Assembly (NCBI RefSeq): GCF_027980145.1
Contig: NZ_JAMZNK010000047.1
Span: 1-41,376 of the forward strand
From: Flavobacterium azizsancarii
Lineage (GTDB): Bacteria > Bacteroidota > Bacteroidia > Flavobacteriales > Flavobacteriaceae
Length of the DNA stretch: 41,376 nt
Reading direction: 5' to 3'
Made by a program: the position numbers and the translations under genes. This document shows, piece by piece, positions 1 to 8,320 of this stretch (position 1 is the stretch's first letter; the number at the start of each line of letters is the position of its first letter). Below the pieces are notes generated by a model. That model made no database searches and was not told the origin of the DNA. It saw only the letters and a list, made by a program, of their open reading frames with translations.

Positions 1-61
1 TTTCCTTTTCTTCTCATTTCCTAACCAATCTATCAATGAACTTCCGTTGTTTTGCGGGGTG

Positions 62-92
62 CAAATGTAACATCTGTTTTCAAATCTCACAA
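62..92 (-). promoter_or_regulatory. rRNA-type promoter P2 (proximal), firing leftward
   Basis: On the minus strand the sequence shows TTG, a 20-nt spacer and TACATTTG, which matches the Bacteroidota pattern TTG-N19/20-TAnnTTTG. It is followed by GCACCCCGC, a start-region sequence I associate with rRNA and tRNA promoters of this phylum. No coding frame follows down to position 1. The inference is that a 16S rRNA operon begins just left of the window on the minus strand. The gene itself is not visible here. Confidence 0.65.
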
Positions 93-183
93 GCTTTTCG
101 AAATCTTTTTTAGAAAATAAATTTTCGTTTTGATTAGTAAGGCTTGTCAGTATTTCAGTGAACGTCTGTCGTTGTTGCGGGTG

Positions 184-213
184 CAAAAGTAGGTAGTTTG
201 TTTAGTAAAACAA
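184..213 (-). promoter_or_regulatory. rRNA-type promoter P1 (distal), firing leftward
   Basis: Minus-strand TTG, a 19-nt spacer and TACTTTTG, followed by GCACCCGC. It is a second copy of the module at 62-92: both are followed by ACAACG and then GTTCA at similar distance. The duplicated promoter arrangement is typical of strongly expressed stable-RNA operons. The target lies outside the window. Confidence 0.65.
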
Positions 214-476
214 TACCTTTTTCAAAGTATTTTTAATCTTTTTCTTAAGTTACTGGTTTGGTGTTTTTTACAATCCGATTTCTTTTGAGTTTTCTCCAGA
301 TTAACTGGTTTATGCTGGTTTTACCGTAAAGGCGTTGGTTTTGCCACGAAGACGCTAAGACGCAAAGCCTGCTTTTCCTTGTGTTTTCTGGTTTATCGGA
401 ATTCCGATTGCTATCTCTGGTAAAACGTTAAGTTCTCTTTATACTTATTGCAAATGTTCTTCTCATGAAAACTACT
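214..476. other. non-coding stretch upstream of the rRNA-type promoters
   Basis: No credible gene is seen. It contains the phrase 'gccacgaagacgctaagacgcaaag' in part (about 342-366), a type of short repeat scattered between flavobacterial genes; a similar phrase recurs near 11015. The minus-strand frame at 428-640 runs through the RNA-like element and looks spurious. Confidence 0.5.
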
Positions 477-560
477 GCCCTAGCCCCGATAGTAGTGAAA
501 ATCCTTTTGTGTCGGGGTTCGGCACAAAAGATTGGAACGGATAGCGGGAAATAGCTCTGG
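477..560 (+). ncRNA. Flavo-1-like structured RNA element, copy 1
   Basis: The conserved left flank (GCCCTAGCCCCGATAGTAGT) and right flank (ACGGATAGCGGGA...TAGCTC) enclose a long hairpin whose arms are CTTTTGTG and CACAAAAG. A second copy at 9587-9675 has the same flanks but a completely different, still complementary stem. That covariation argues for a structured RNA or a mobile structured repeat. I recall a flavobacterial motif called Flavo-1 that fits, but I cannot confirm the identity here. Transcription strand is assumed. Confidence 0.5.
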
Positions 561-640
561 ATCTTTATTAAACCCGAAATTCTAAAAAAGCAGGCTTCGA
601 CTTTGCTCAGCCGGACATGGTCACTCTTTATATGGCTCAT

Positions 641-676
641 AAAAATAAACCCGACAGGTTTTGGAAACCTGTCGGG
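641..676 (-). terminator. hairpin terminator of the luciferase-like gene
   Basis: CCCGACAGG and CCTGTCGGG form a 9-bp stem with a TTTTGGAAA loop region. On the minus strand it is followed by TTTATTTTT, giving a rho-independent terminator downstream of the gene ending at 725. The same ACAGGTTTT...AAACCTGT core recurs in hairpins at 9046-9558. Confidence 0.65.
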
Positions 677-724
677 CTGGATGATGGAAATCTTACCTTA
701 TATATAGGATAGAGAAAAGTGTCC

Positions 725-1732
725 TTATATAGTGTTTATACTATCGATTACTTCTTTTGTAATGTGGATGCTTTTGAGTTTAGCCTGATGATCGAAAATT
801 GGGCCTGTTGCCATTAGCTCGTCTACTTTTGAGTAATTGATGAATTTTTTAAGATCTGTTATCAGTTGCTCTTTGTTTCCTGTGAATGTACATGCGGTCA
901 TTTGATTGACATGAAAACGTTCTTCTTCGCTCATGATATCATCCAGAGAATCTACAGGCGGTTGCAAGCCTTTACGATCACCTCGAATTAAGTTTAGAAA
1001 CATTTGGTACAAACTTGTAGATAATCTTTCGGCTTCTTCATTTGTATCGGCTGCAATGATATTGACGCAAGCCATTGTTTTTGGTTTATCTAAAACGTCT
1101 GAAGGCTGGAAATTTTCGCGGTAAAACTCAAAAGCCTGAATCATTTGGCGTGGTGCAAAATGTCCGGCGAAAGCATACGGTAATCCATAAGCTGCAGCTA
1201 GGGCAGCACTTTCTGTACTTGAGCCCAGAATCCAGATTGGGACATTTGTACCTTCGGCGGGAAAAGCTCTCACTTTTGCGGTTGCATTTTCGGCAGAAAA
1301 GTAATCCTGAAGTTTCGTTACGTTTTGAGGAAAGCGTTGTGCCTGTTCAAAAAAGTCTTTTCTGATGGCTTCGGCCGTTGGCTGATCTGTTCCCGGCGCT
1401 CTTCCTAAACCTAAATCAATTCGGTTTGGATAAAGTGTTTCCAGGGTTCCGAATTGTTCAGCTACTACTAAAGGAGAGTGATTCGGCAGCATGATTCCGC
1501 CTGAACCTACACGAATGCTTTGAGTCTGACTGGCGATATAACCAATCAAAACTACCGTTGCTGAACTGGCAACGTGTGCCATATTGTGATGTTCTGCCAA
1601 CCAAAAACGTTTATAACCTAAGTTATCTGCAAGTTGGGCTATTTCTTTTGTTTTTTGAAATGTTTCGCTTGCGTTGCTATCTTGTGTAATGATAGCTAAT
1701 TCTAATATTGAGATTGAAATTGAGTCTTTCAT
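725..1732 (-). CDS. luciferase-like flavin-dependent monooxygenase (group 1)
   Basis: A 335-residue cytoplasmic protein of the bacterial luciferase-like superfamily, a TIM barrel using reduced FMN supplied by a separate reductase. Visible landmarks are WLAEHHN near residues 44-50, RVGSGGIMLPNH in the first third, and the GLGRAPGTDQPT loop near 107-118, all typical of the single-subunit 'luciferase family oxidoreductase, group 1'. Length is normal. Substrate cannot be told from sequence; members oxidise small organic compounds and true light emission is not implied. It is transcribed alone, with its own terminator, and is divergent from the regulator at 2017. The family call is firm, the substrate unknown. 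Confidence 0.9.
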   Translation of the reverse strand: MKDSISISILELAIITQDSNASETFQKTKEIAQLADNLGYKRFWLAEHHNMAHVASSATVVLIGYIASQTQSIRVGSGGIMLPNHSPLVVAEQFGTLETLYPNRIDLGLGRAPGTDQPTAEAIRKDFFEQAQRFPQNVTKLQDYFSAENATAKVRAFPAEGTNVPIWILGSSTESAALAAAYGLPYAFAGHFAPRQMIQAFEFYRENFQPSDVLDKPKTMACVNIIAADTNEEAERLSTSLYQMFLNLIRGDRKGLQPPVDSLDDIMSEEERFHVNQMTACTFTGNKEQLITDLKKFINYSKVDELMATGPIFDHQAKLKSIHITKEVIDSINTI

Positions 1733-1969
1733 ATATAATGTAGCTTTTATACAAAATTAATTCATTTACTACAAAGCTTAAATTTTTTCATGTTAATAGA
1801 ATTATAAATTTATCAGTGTTAAATGTTTTAATGCTGTTATATGTAATTGAAATATCGCCATTTGATAGCTTAAAATTTAATTTTATAATAGAAGCCACAA
1901 CTTTACGATCTTAAAATTATTTTTTCGCAAGAATTTCCTATCGATCAAAAAGTTGAATGATTTAAAACC

Positions 1970-1977
1970 TAAATTTG
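1970..1977 (+). promoter_or_regulatory. possible -7 box for the regulator gene at 2017
   Basis: TAAATTTG matches the Bacteroidota -7 consensus TAnnTTTG and would start transcription about 30 nt before the ATG at 2017. No good TTG is seen at the right distance upstream, so support is only partial. Confidence 0.35.
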
Positions 1978-2016
1978 TATCTCAAAAATCAATTTCTATC
2001 CTAGACTTTTCCTCAA

Positions 2017-3360
2017 ATGACACATAAAATTTTAATTATAGACGACGAAGAAAAACTCAGAAGTCTGTTGGCACGCATTATTAAATCAGAAGGATTTGAA
2101 GTTATTGAAGCTAAAGATTTAAAATCCGGTTTTAAGAAACTCGAGCAAACTGATATTGATGTTGTTTTATGTGATGTAAAATTACCTGACGGAAATGGGG
2201 TTGATTTTCTGCAAAACATAAAAGGGAGCTTTCCTTTGATTGAAGTTATTTTATTAACGGCTTTTGGAAATATTCCTGATGGTGTTCAGGCGATGAAAAA
2301 CGGCGCTTTTGATTATATCGTAAAAGGGGATGATAACGACAAAATTATTCCACTTTTATACAAAGCTGTTGAAAAAGTCCATTTGCAGAAAAAGGTGAAG
2401 CAACTCGAGAAACGTATTGGAGATAAATATTCTTTTAATACCATTATTGGAAAATCAAAAGGAATTGAACAAGTTATTGACCTTGCAAAAAAAGTTGCCA
2501 AGACTGATTCGACCGTTTTGCTTGCCGGCGAAACCGGAACCGGAAAAGAAGTTTTTGCGCAAGCGATTCATGAAAACAGTAATCGCGTTGGGAAATCTTT
2601 CGTAGCGCTAAACTGTAGTACTTTCAGTAAGGAAATTCTGGAGAGTGAACTTTTTGGTCATAAACAAGGTGCTTTTACCGGAGCTTTGAAAGATAAGAAA
2701 GGGTTTATTGAAGAGGCTAATGGCGGAACTTTATTCCTGGACGAAATTGGAGAAATGCCAATTGAACTGCAAGCCAAACTATTACGCGTTTTAGAAACCA
2801 GCGAATATATCCCAATTGGTGATACAACTCCCAAAAAATCAAATTTCAGGTTAATTGCTGCTACTAACAGAGATTTGAAAACAGAAAGTAAGGAACACCG
2901 TTTTCGTTCTGACTTGTATTTTCGTTTGAATATTTTTGAGATTACTCTTCCGCCTTTGCGCGAAAGAATAAAAGATATCGCACCTCTGACCCACTCGTTT
3001 GTCAAACAATTTTCTGAGAAGACTAATAAAAAGACTTTAGATATTGCTGACGATTTTCTTCAGAAACTAGAAAATTATTCCTGGCCGGGAAATATTCGTG
3101 AACTTAAAAATGTTATCGAAAGATCTGTAATTTTAAGCAGCGGTAGTATTTTAACCTCGGATGTTTTACCTTACGAAATGCAGCATCAGCCAGAAAAAGC
3201 CACCAAATCAATGTCGGCTTTCTCTATGCAAAGCATTGAGAAGTTGCATATCCAGAAGGTTTTGAATTACACTAAAGGCAATAAAGCGGAAACTGCCCGA
3301 TTACTGGAAATTGGAATTGCAACTTTGTATCGAAAACTAGAAGAATATAGTATACAATAG
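2017..3360 (+). CDS. sigma-54-dependent NtrC-type response regulator of the Kdp locus
   Basis: A 447-residue transcription activator. An N-terminal receiver domain has acidic pocket residues D9/D10 and phospho-acceptor D53. A central AAA+ sigma-54 interaction domain has Walker A GETGTGKE (171-178), the sigma-54 contact loop GAFTGA (218-223) and Walker B with D242-E243. A C-terminal Fis-type helix-turn-helix (NKAETARLL...ATLYRKL) ends the protein. Such proteins bind upstream sites and remodel sigma-54 RNA polymerase. It stands ahead of kdpFABC, whose kinase partner is most likely the histidine kinase at 12271, so it appears to replace the OmpR-type KdpE of enterobacteria. That role is inferred from position. 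Confidence 0.9.
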   Translation: MTHKILIIDDEEKLRSLLARIIKSEGFEVIEAKDLKSGFKKLEQTDIDVVLCDVKLPDGNGVDFLQNIKGSFPLIEVILLTAFGNIPDGVQAMKNGAFDYIVKGDDNDKIIPLLYKAVEKVHLQKKVKQLEKRIGDKYSFNTIIGKSKGIEQVIDLAKKVAKTDSTVLLAGETGTGKEVFAQAIHENSNRVGKSFVALNCSTFSKEILESELFGHKQGAFTGALKDKKGFIEEANGGTLFLDEIGEMPIELQAKLLRVLETSEYIPIGDTTPKKSNFRLIAATNRDLKTESKEHRFRSDLYFRLNIFEITLPPLRERIKDIAPLTHSFVKQFSEKTNKKTLDIADDFLQKLENYSWPGNIRELKNVIERSVILSSGSILTSDVLPYEMQHQPEKATKSMSAFSMQSIEKLHIQKVLNYTKGNKAETARLLEIGIATLYRKLEEYSIQ

Positions 3361-3622
3361 ACAGAGTAAAAATTCCAAAAATTAAATTCCAAATTCCAAT
3401 AGCAATGGTAATGGCAAATTTCAACTTTAAATTTCTATAAAAGCTCCAGTGGAACGATGTCTTAATTTTTCTTTTGAAACCAAAGTATGTCATCCGCCGC
3501 GGCGGGTTATATGAACGTAATCTATATTTTTCTATAAATATTGCATCCGTCTGGGATTTAAATTCTAAGTTTCAATCACCAGTAATGACATTTTTAATTC
3601 CTGATTTTTAATAAAACAAACC

Positions 3623-3664
3623 TATCATTTTAATAAAAGCTTATCATTTTGATAGGCTTTTTTT
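3623..3664 (+). terminator. terminator after the NtrC-type regulator
   Basis: CCTATCA ... TTGATAGG are complementary arms, with a second ATCATTTT repeat inside, followed by CTTTTTTT. It separates the regulator transcript from the structural genes. Confidence 0.6.
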
Positions 3665-3665
3665 A

Positions 3666-3681
3666 TGGCCACTTTTTGGCA
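3666..3681 (+). promoter_or_regulatory. weak sigma-54 promoter-like site
   Basis: TGGCCACTTTTTGGCA has the GG-N10-GC spacing that defines sigma-54 -24/-12 elements, but differs from TGGCACG-N4-TTGCA at four positions. It lies directly after the upstream terminator and about 100 nt before the first small gene, where a promoter controlled by the NtrC-type regulator would be expected. Confidence 0.3.
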
Positions 3682-3778
3682 CAAAACCTCAACGCCTTTA
3701 TGGGCAATACTTTATCTATTACTACCATTTTTCGGTCTGACTTTTGGCATAAGTGGGAAGAACACAAAATTCATTCTC

Positions 3779-4060
3779 ATGAAAAATCAAGTCACCTCAA
3801 TCTACAAACAAGCAGAACGTTTTGCAGAGATCACCAAAAAATCTATTATTTCGGGTAATATCGTACGGGCAAAAAAATGCCTAGCTCTTGCTGAACGTCT
3901 ATTTATTACCGGAAGTATCGAAACTAAAAATGCTATTTCTAATGTGTATGTTTTCTCTGTTTCTTCTTTTATGGAAGTACGTCATTGCAACATTTCACAC
4001 CTTTTTCCTCAAACGCTTAAAGCAGAATATATCAAACAAATTAATACTTCGGGCGTGTAA
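3779..4060 (+). CDS. small conserved Kdp-associated protein, function unknown
   Basis: A 93-residue predicted cytoplasmic protein, mostly helical, with one cysteine at 'KKCLALAERLF' and another at 'VRHCNISHLFP'. The frame is open from 3665, but the ATG at 3779 gives a compact globular product and leaves room for a leader. I recall similar proteins beside flavobacterial kdp genes, possibly the DUF7674 family, but cannot verify that. It precedes the two small membrane peptides and kdpA on the same strand, so co-transcription is likely. A helical repeat such as a TPR-like hairpin is possible from the 'IVRAKKCLALAERLF' segment. No enzymatic motif is visible. Confidence 0.65.
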   Translation: MKNQVTSIYKQAERFAEITKKSIISGNIVRAKKCLALAERLFITGSIETKNAISNVYVFSVSSFMEVRHCNISHLFPQTLKAEYIKQINTSGV

Positions 4061-4137
4061 AATGTTTAATCGGTTAACTGGTAATCGCAAAAGCCCTAAA
4101 TCTATAATCTACATTCTAAAATCTAAAATCATCTAAT

Positions 4138-4224
4138 ATGTTAATCACTTTTCTTTTACTCGCATTGGCTGTTTTGCTTTTTGCTATTTGTTTTAAATCA
4201 GTTGAATTTTTTGAAAAAATCTAA
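4138..4224 (+). CDS. 28-residue single-span membrane peptide upstream of kdpF
   Basis: ATG at 4138 opens a 28-codon frame with one hydrophobic helix (residues 2-17) followed by the short tail FKSVEFFEKI. It ends 3 nt before the kdpF start. Size, topology and position resemble KdpF, but it lacks the GYLVYxLI signature found in the next frame. It could be a second accessory peptide of the KdpABC complex, or an unrelated leader peptide. No family is recognised. Confidence 0.55.
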   Translation: MLITFLLLALAVLLFAICFKSVEFFEKI

Positions 4225-4227
4225 ATC

Positions 4228-4305
4228 ATGACTGCACTATTTATTATTGCCCTCGCCGTTTTTGGCTATTTGGTTTATGTATTAATCAAACCCGAAAAAT
4301 TTTAA
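4228..4305 (+). CDS. kdpF: KdpF, small stabilising subunit of the K+-transporting ATPase
   Basis: A 25-residue single-span membrane peptide (MTALFIIALA...). Its GYLVYVLIKPEKF ending closely follows the E. coli KdpF pattern GYLVYxLIxxExF. KdpF packs against KdpA and stabilises the KdpABC complex but is not essential in E. coli. It begins 3 nt after the preceding 28-residue peptide and lies 107 nt before the chosen kdpA start. It is short enough to be missed by ordinary gene callers. Confidence 0.88.
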   Translation: MTALFIIALAVFGYLVYVLIKPEKF

Positions 4306-4307
4306 TG

Positions 4308-4360
4308 ATGTAAAGTTGAATGTTAAGAGTTAGAAGTCAGCTGATGTTTCAACTTTCATC
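4308..4360 (+). repeat. long hairpin between kdpF and kdpA
   Basis: GATG-T-AAAGTTGAA (4308-4320) pairs with TTCAACTTT-CATC (4348-4360), a 13-bp stem with one bulged T. The spacer holds a second short ATG. The hairpin is transcribed between kdpF and kdpA and ends about 50 nt before the kdpA ATG. It may be an intergenic repeat or may tune kdpA translation. Confidence 0.5.
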
Positions 4361-4412
4361 TACATCTTTCATTTTACAAATTACATCTCACAACAAAAAT
4401 AATCTCAAAATT

Positions 4413-6134
4413 ATGAACACAGAATTACTTGGCGTCATTAGTATTTTTATCATTTCGATAGTTTTAGCCATTCCGCTAGGGAAATATATTGCTAAAGTTT
4501 ATTTGGGTGATAAAACATTTCTTGACCCGATTTTCAATCCAATTGAAAAACTTATTTTTAAAATCAGTGGAATCAATTCTACTGAAGAAATGAACTGGAA
4601 GCAACACTTAAAAACACTTTTAAGTATTAATATGGTTTGGTTCTTTCTTTGCTTTTTTATCTTATTGTTTCAGGGATCGTTATTCTTAAATCCTGATAAC
4701 AACCCATCGATGAGCCCGGATTTGGCCTTTAATACGGCTATCTCTTTTATAGTGAATTGTAATTTACAGCATTATTCAGGTGAAAGCGGTGTCTCTTATT
4801 TATCTCAAATATTCCTGATGTTCCTGCAATTTGTTTCTGCTGGTGTGGGAATGGCTGCTGCAGCAATGGTTTTTACAGCAATGAAGGAAAGAACTACTGA
4901 TAAATTGGGTAACTTTTATAATTATTTTATTAAAAGCTGTACCCGTATTTTATTACCACTTTCAGCTATTGTAGCTACTGCCTTGGTATTTAGCGGTTCA
5001 CCAATGACTTTTGAAGGTAAAGATGCTATTACTACTTTACAAGGTGATCATGTTGAAGTTTCCCGCGGACCAGCTGCTGCATTTATTGCCATCAAACATA
5101 TAGGAACAAATGGTGGTGGTTTCTTTGGTGCCAACTCGGCACATCCATTAGAAAATCCTACTTACTTTACGAATGCTGTCGAATTATGGGCACAATTAAT
5201 TATCCCGTTTGCGATGATTTTTGCCTTAGGTTTTTATCTAAAGAAAAGAAAATTCTCCTATGTAATTTTCGGAGTTATGACCCTTGGATTCTTATTACTG
5301 GTTGTGCCAACTGTTATGAGCGAAATTAACGGGAATCCTGCAATCGAAAGAATGGGAATTGCACAGGCAACGGGAGCGATGGAAGGAAAAGAGGTTCGGT
5401 TTGGACCTGCTATTTCAGGATTCTGGAGCATTGCTACAACGGTAATTTCTACAGGTTCTGTAAATAGTATGCACGATAGTTCAATGCCGGTTTCCGGTGC
5501 TATGGAATTGCTTGCCATGATGGTTAATGCTTTTTATGGCGGTTGTGGTGTCGGGATTCTGAACTTCTACATTTTTATCATTCTGGCTGTATTTATTTCC
5601 GGATTAATGGTGGGTCGAACTCCTGAGTTTTTAGGAAAGAAAATCGAAGCGCGGGAAGTTAAAATTGCTGCTTTTATTGCAATTCTTCACCCTTTATTAA
5701 TCTTATCCGGGACAGCTTTGGCTTCTTATTTTGCTGCGCATGATACCGCAATGGGATATTGGTTTAACGGAAACGCAACGGGTTGGCTGAACAATCCCGG
5801 ACATCACGGATTCTCTGAAATGTTATATGAGTATACTTCTAGTGCGGCCAATAACGGTTCTGGTTTTGAAGGCTTAGGAGATAACAATCCGTTCTGGAAT
5901 ATCACTACAGGAATTGTGTTGTTGTTAAGTCGTTTCATTCCTATCATTGGTCCATTGGCTATTGCAGGATTATTGGCTAATAAAAAATATATCCCTGAAA
6001 GTGCGGGAACTTTAAAAACTGACACTTCAATTTTTGGAGTAATGGTTTTTGCTGTAATCGCAATTATTGCTGCCTTATCCTTCTTCCCAGCGTTGGCTTT
6101 AGGTCCATTAGCGGAATACTTTACTTTAAAATAA
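4413..6134 (+). CDS. kdpA: KdpA, potassium-binding channel-like subunit
   Basis: A 573-residue polytopic inner-membrane protein that binds and conducts K+ in the KdpFABC P-type ATPase. It shows the four pore-loop repeats of the superfamily of K+ transporters: NTAISF...NLQHYSGE (107-123), GTNGGGFF (231-238), STGSVNSMHDS (346-356) and SSAANNGSGF (476-485). The open frame extends upstream to 4320, but the ATG at 4413 gives the usual N-terminus and length; the extension would translate the hairpin. It is followed by kdpB after a 152-nt gap filled with inverted repeats. Confidence 0.95.
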   Translation: MNTELLGVISIFIISIVLAIPLGKYIAKVYLGDKTFLDPIFNPIEKLIFKISGINSTEEMNWKQHLKTLLSINMVWFFLCFFILLFQGSLFLNPDNNPSMSPDLAFNTAISFIVNCNLQHYSGESGVSYLSQIFLMFLQFVSAGVGMAAAAMVFTAMKERTTDKLGNFYNYFIKSCTRILLPLSAIVATALVFSGSPMTFEGKDAITTLQGDHVEVSRGPAAAFIAIKHIGTNGGGFFGANSAHPLENPTYFTNAVELWAQLIIPFAMIFALGFYLKKRKFSYVIFGVMTLGFLLLVVPTVMSEINGNPAIERMGIAQATGAMEGKEVRFGPAISGFWSIATTVISTGSVNSMHDSSMPVSGAMELLAMMVNAFYGGCGVGILNFYIFIILAVFISGLMVGRTPEFLGKKIEAREVKIAAFIAILHPLLILSGTALASYFAAHDTAMGYWFNGNATGWLNNPGHHGFSEMLYEYTSSAANNGSGFEGLGDNNPFWNITTGIVLLLSRFIPIIGPLAIAGLLANKKYIPESAGTLKTDTSIFGVMVFAVIAIIAALSFFPALALGPLAEYFTLK

Positions 6135-6143
6135 TGCTCAACA

Positions 6144-6222
6144 AACATAGCCCGTGGTTTCAACCACGGGGACAAATTATGATATACGTTGCTCTCCAAC
6201 GGTTGAAACCGTTGGCTATGTT
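6144..6222. repeat. two-hairpin dyad repeat between kdpA and kdpB
   Basis: The outer arms AACATAG and CTATGTT enclose two perfect hairpins, CCCGTGGTT-TC-AACCACGGG (6151-6170) and CCAACGGTT-GA-AACCGTTGG (6196-6215). The architecture is like REP/REPIN elements: a palindrome made of two related palindromes in opposite orientation. It lies inside an operon, so it would form strong RNA structure in the mRNA. Confidence 0.8.
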
Positions 6223-6286
6223 TTATCCTCTAATTGTTTTTCAACGCATAACATTTAACAAATAACATTTAACTTTTTACAAGAAA

Positions 6287-8320
6287 ATGACAACTAATAA
6301 ATCCAATTCATTGTTTGAAAGTAAGCAAGTAAAAGAAGCCCTAGTGCAATCTTTTGTGAAGCTGAATCCAAAAATGATGATCAAAAATCCGGTAATGTTT
6401 ACCGTAGAAATAGGAACTGCCATTATGTTCGCCGTTTGTATTTCCATTTTAATGGGAGCAACAGATCAGGGTAGTTTTGTCTATAATTTAATTGTGTTTT
6501 TAATTTTATTAGCAACGCTTTTGTTTGCCAATTTCGCCGAAGCTATTGCCGAAGCACGAGGAAAAGCACAAGCTGATAGTTTGAGAAAAACACGGGAAGA
6601 AACTCCTGCCAGACAAATTTTGCCAAACGGAGATATCAAAAACATCAGTTCATCAGAACTGAAAAAAGGAGATGTTTTTATTTGTGAATCAGGTGATCTA
6701 ATTGCAACAGATGGTGAAATTATCGAAGGTTTGGCTACTATCGACGAAAGCGCCATTACGGGAGAAAGTGCTCCTGTAATCCGGGAAGCCGGTGGTGATA
6801 AATCATCTGTAACCGGAGGTACAAAAGTATTGTCTGATAAAATTAAAGTAATCGTAACCTCTGAACCTGGCGAAAGCTTTCTGGATAAAATGATTGCTTT
6901 GGTTGAAGGTGCAAGCCGTCAGAAAACACCAAACGAAATTGCCTTAACCATTTTATTAGCCGCATTTACTTTAATATTCGTGATTGTGTGCGTTACGCTA
7001 AAACCGTTTGCCGACTATGCAAATGCACCCATCACGATTGCGGCTTTTATTTCTTTGTTTGTATGTTTGATTCCAACTACAATTGGAGGTTTACTTTCTG
7101 CTATTGGTATTGCGGGTATGGACAGAGCGTTGCGTGCCAACGTAATTACAAAATCCGGAAAAGCAGTTGAAACTGCCGGAGACATTGACGTATTGCTTTT
7201 GGATAAAACCGGAACAATCACGATTGGTAACAGAAAAGCAACTAATTTTTATCCTGCAAAAGGCGTATCTGAAGAAGATTTTATAAAATCTGCTGTATTA
7301 AGTTCACTAGCAGATGACACTCCGGAAGGGAAAAGTATCGTGGAATTGGCAGGAGCCGAAACTGCCAATAAATTATCTATTGAAGGTGCTACTTTAATCA
7401 AATTTACCGCTGAAACGAGAACTTCCGGAGTTATTTTAAAAGACGGAACCAATATTAGAAAAGGAGCTCAGGATGCTGCAAAAAACATTTCGCTTCAGGC
7501 TGGAAATACTTTCCCTGAAGATACTGCTCAAAAAGTAATTGATATTTCGTCTAAAGGAGGAACTCCATTAGTGGTGGTTAAAAACAATCAGGTACAAGGT
7601 GTTATCGAATTACAGGATATCATCAAAACCGGAATGAAAGAACGTTTTGACCGTTTGAGAAAAATGGGGGTTAAAACGGTAATGGTTACGGGAGATAATC
7701 CACTTACGGCGAAATTTATTGCTGAAGCTGCCGGTGTTGATGATTTTATTGCCGAGGCGAAACCTGAGGATAAAATGAACTATATCAAAAACGAACAGAA
7801 TATGGGTAAACTTGTTGCCATGATGGGTGACGGAACGAATGATGCTCCTGCCCTAGCACAAGCCAATGTGGGTGTTGCGATGAACAGCGGAACTCAGGCT
7901 GCAAAAGAAGCCGGAAACATGGTCGATCTTGACAATGACCCAACAAAACTTATTGAGATTATCGAAATTGGGAAACAGCTTTTAATGACTCGTGGAACTT
8001 TAACTACTTTTTCTATTGCAAATGACGTTGCGAAATATTTTGCTATTGTTCCTGCTCTTTTTATTACTGCGATTCCTGCGCTTGAAGGCTTGAATATCAT
8101 GCATTTGCACAGTCCGGAAAGTGCGATTTTATCAGCAGTGATTTTTAATGCGATCATCATTCCAATATTGATTCCATTAGCGTTGAGAGGTGTTGATTAT
8201 AAACCAATCGGGGCAAGTGCTATCTTAAAAAGAAACTTATTGATATATGGTTTAGGCGGGTTGATCATTCCTTTTATCGGTATTAAATTAATTGATTTGG
8301 CTGTAGCACTTTTTATGTAG
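6287..8320 (+). CDS. kdpB: KdpB, catalytic P-type ATPase subunit
   Basis: A 677-residue membrane ATPase that hydrolyses ATP to drive K+ uptake with KdpA. Domains in order: N-terminal transmembrane helices, actuator domain with TGES (about residues 157-160), phosphorylation domain with D306 in DKTGTIT (matching E. coli D307), nucleotide-binding domain, the MVTGDNP and GDGTNDAPA hinge motifs, then the last membrane helices. All catalytic motifs are intact and length is normal. It lies between kdpA and kdpC in the canonical order. Confidence 0.96.
   Translation: MTTNKSNSLFESKQVKEALVQSFVKLNPKMMIKNPVMFTVEIGTAIMFAVCISILMGATDQGSFVYNLIVFLILLATLLFANFAEAIAEARGKAQADSLRKTREETPARQILPNGDIKNISSSELKKGDVFICESGDLIATDGEIIEGLATIDESAITGESAPVIREAGGDKSSVTGGTKVLSDKIKVIVTSEPGESFLDKMIALVEGASRQKTPNEIALTILLAAFTLIFVIVCVTLKPFADYANAPITIAAFISLFVCLIPTTIGGLLSAIGIAGMDRALRANVITKSGKAVETAGDIDVLLLDKTGTITIGNRKATNFYPAKGVSEEDFIKSAVLSSLADDTPEGKSIVELAGAETANKLSIEGATLIKFTAETRTSGVILKDGTNIRKGAQDAAKNISLQAGNTFPEDTAQKVIDISSKGGTPLVVVKNNQVQGVIELQDIIKTGMKERFDRLRKMGVKTVMVTGDNPLTAKFIAEAAGVDDFIAEAKPEDKMNYIKNEQNMGKLVAMMGDGTNDAPALAQANVGVAMNSGTQAAKEAGNMVDLDNDPTKLIEIIEIGKQLLMTRGTLTTFSIANDVAKYFAIVPALFITAIPALEGLNIMHLHSPESAILSAVIFNAIIIPILIPLALRGVDYKPIGASAILKRNLLIYGLGGLIIPFIGIKLIDLAVALFM

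Larger units (their letters stand above)
3361..3778. other. leader region before the Kdp structural genes
   Basis: No convincing gene. It holds a GC-rich perfect palindrome CCGCCGCGGCGG (3494-3505) that stands out in AT-rich surroundings, a terminator at 3623-3664 and a weak sigma-54-like site at 3666-3681. The open frame beginning at 3665 is judged to run through leader before the true start at 3779. Confidence 0.5.

Noticed and set aside
428..640. 70-residue minus-strand frame
   Set aside because: Runs through the structured RNA-like element and has no recognisable protein features.
1075..1365. 96-residue plus-strand frame inside the luciferase-like gene
   Set aside because: Antisense shadow with basic, low-complexity-like composition.
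3888..4136. 82-residue plus-strand frame overlapping the 93-residue gene
   Set aside because: Out-of-frame shadow; the 3779 frame is more protein-like and fits the locus.
4320..4412. N-terminal extension of KdpA
   Set aside because: Translates the hairpin repeat; KdpA normally begins as at 4413.
4306..4412. Riboswitch (for example c-di-AMP type) in front of kdpA
   Set aside because: Only a simple hairpin is visible and no conserved riboswitch core was recognised.
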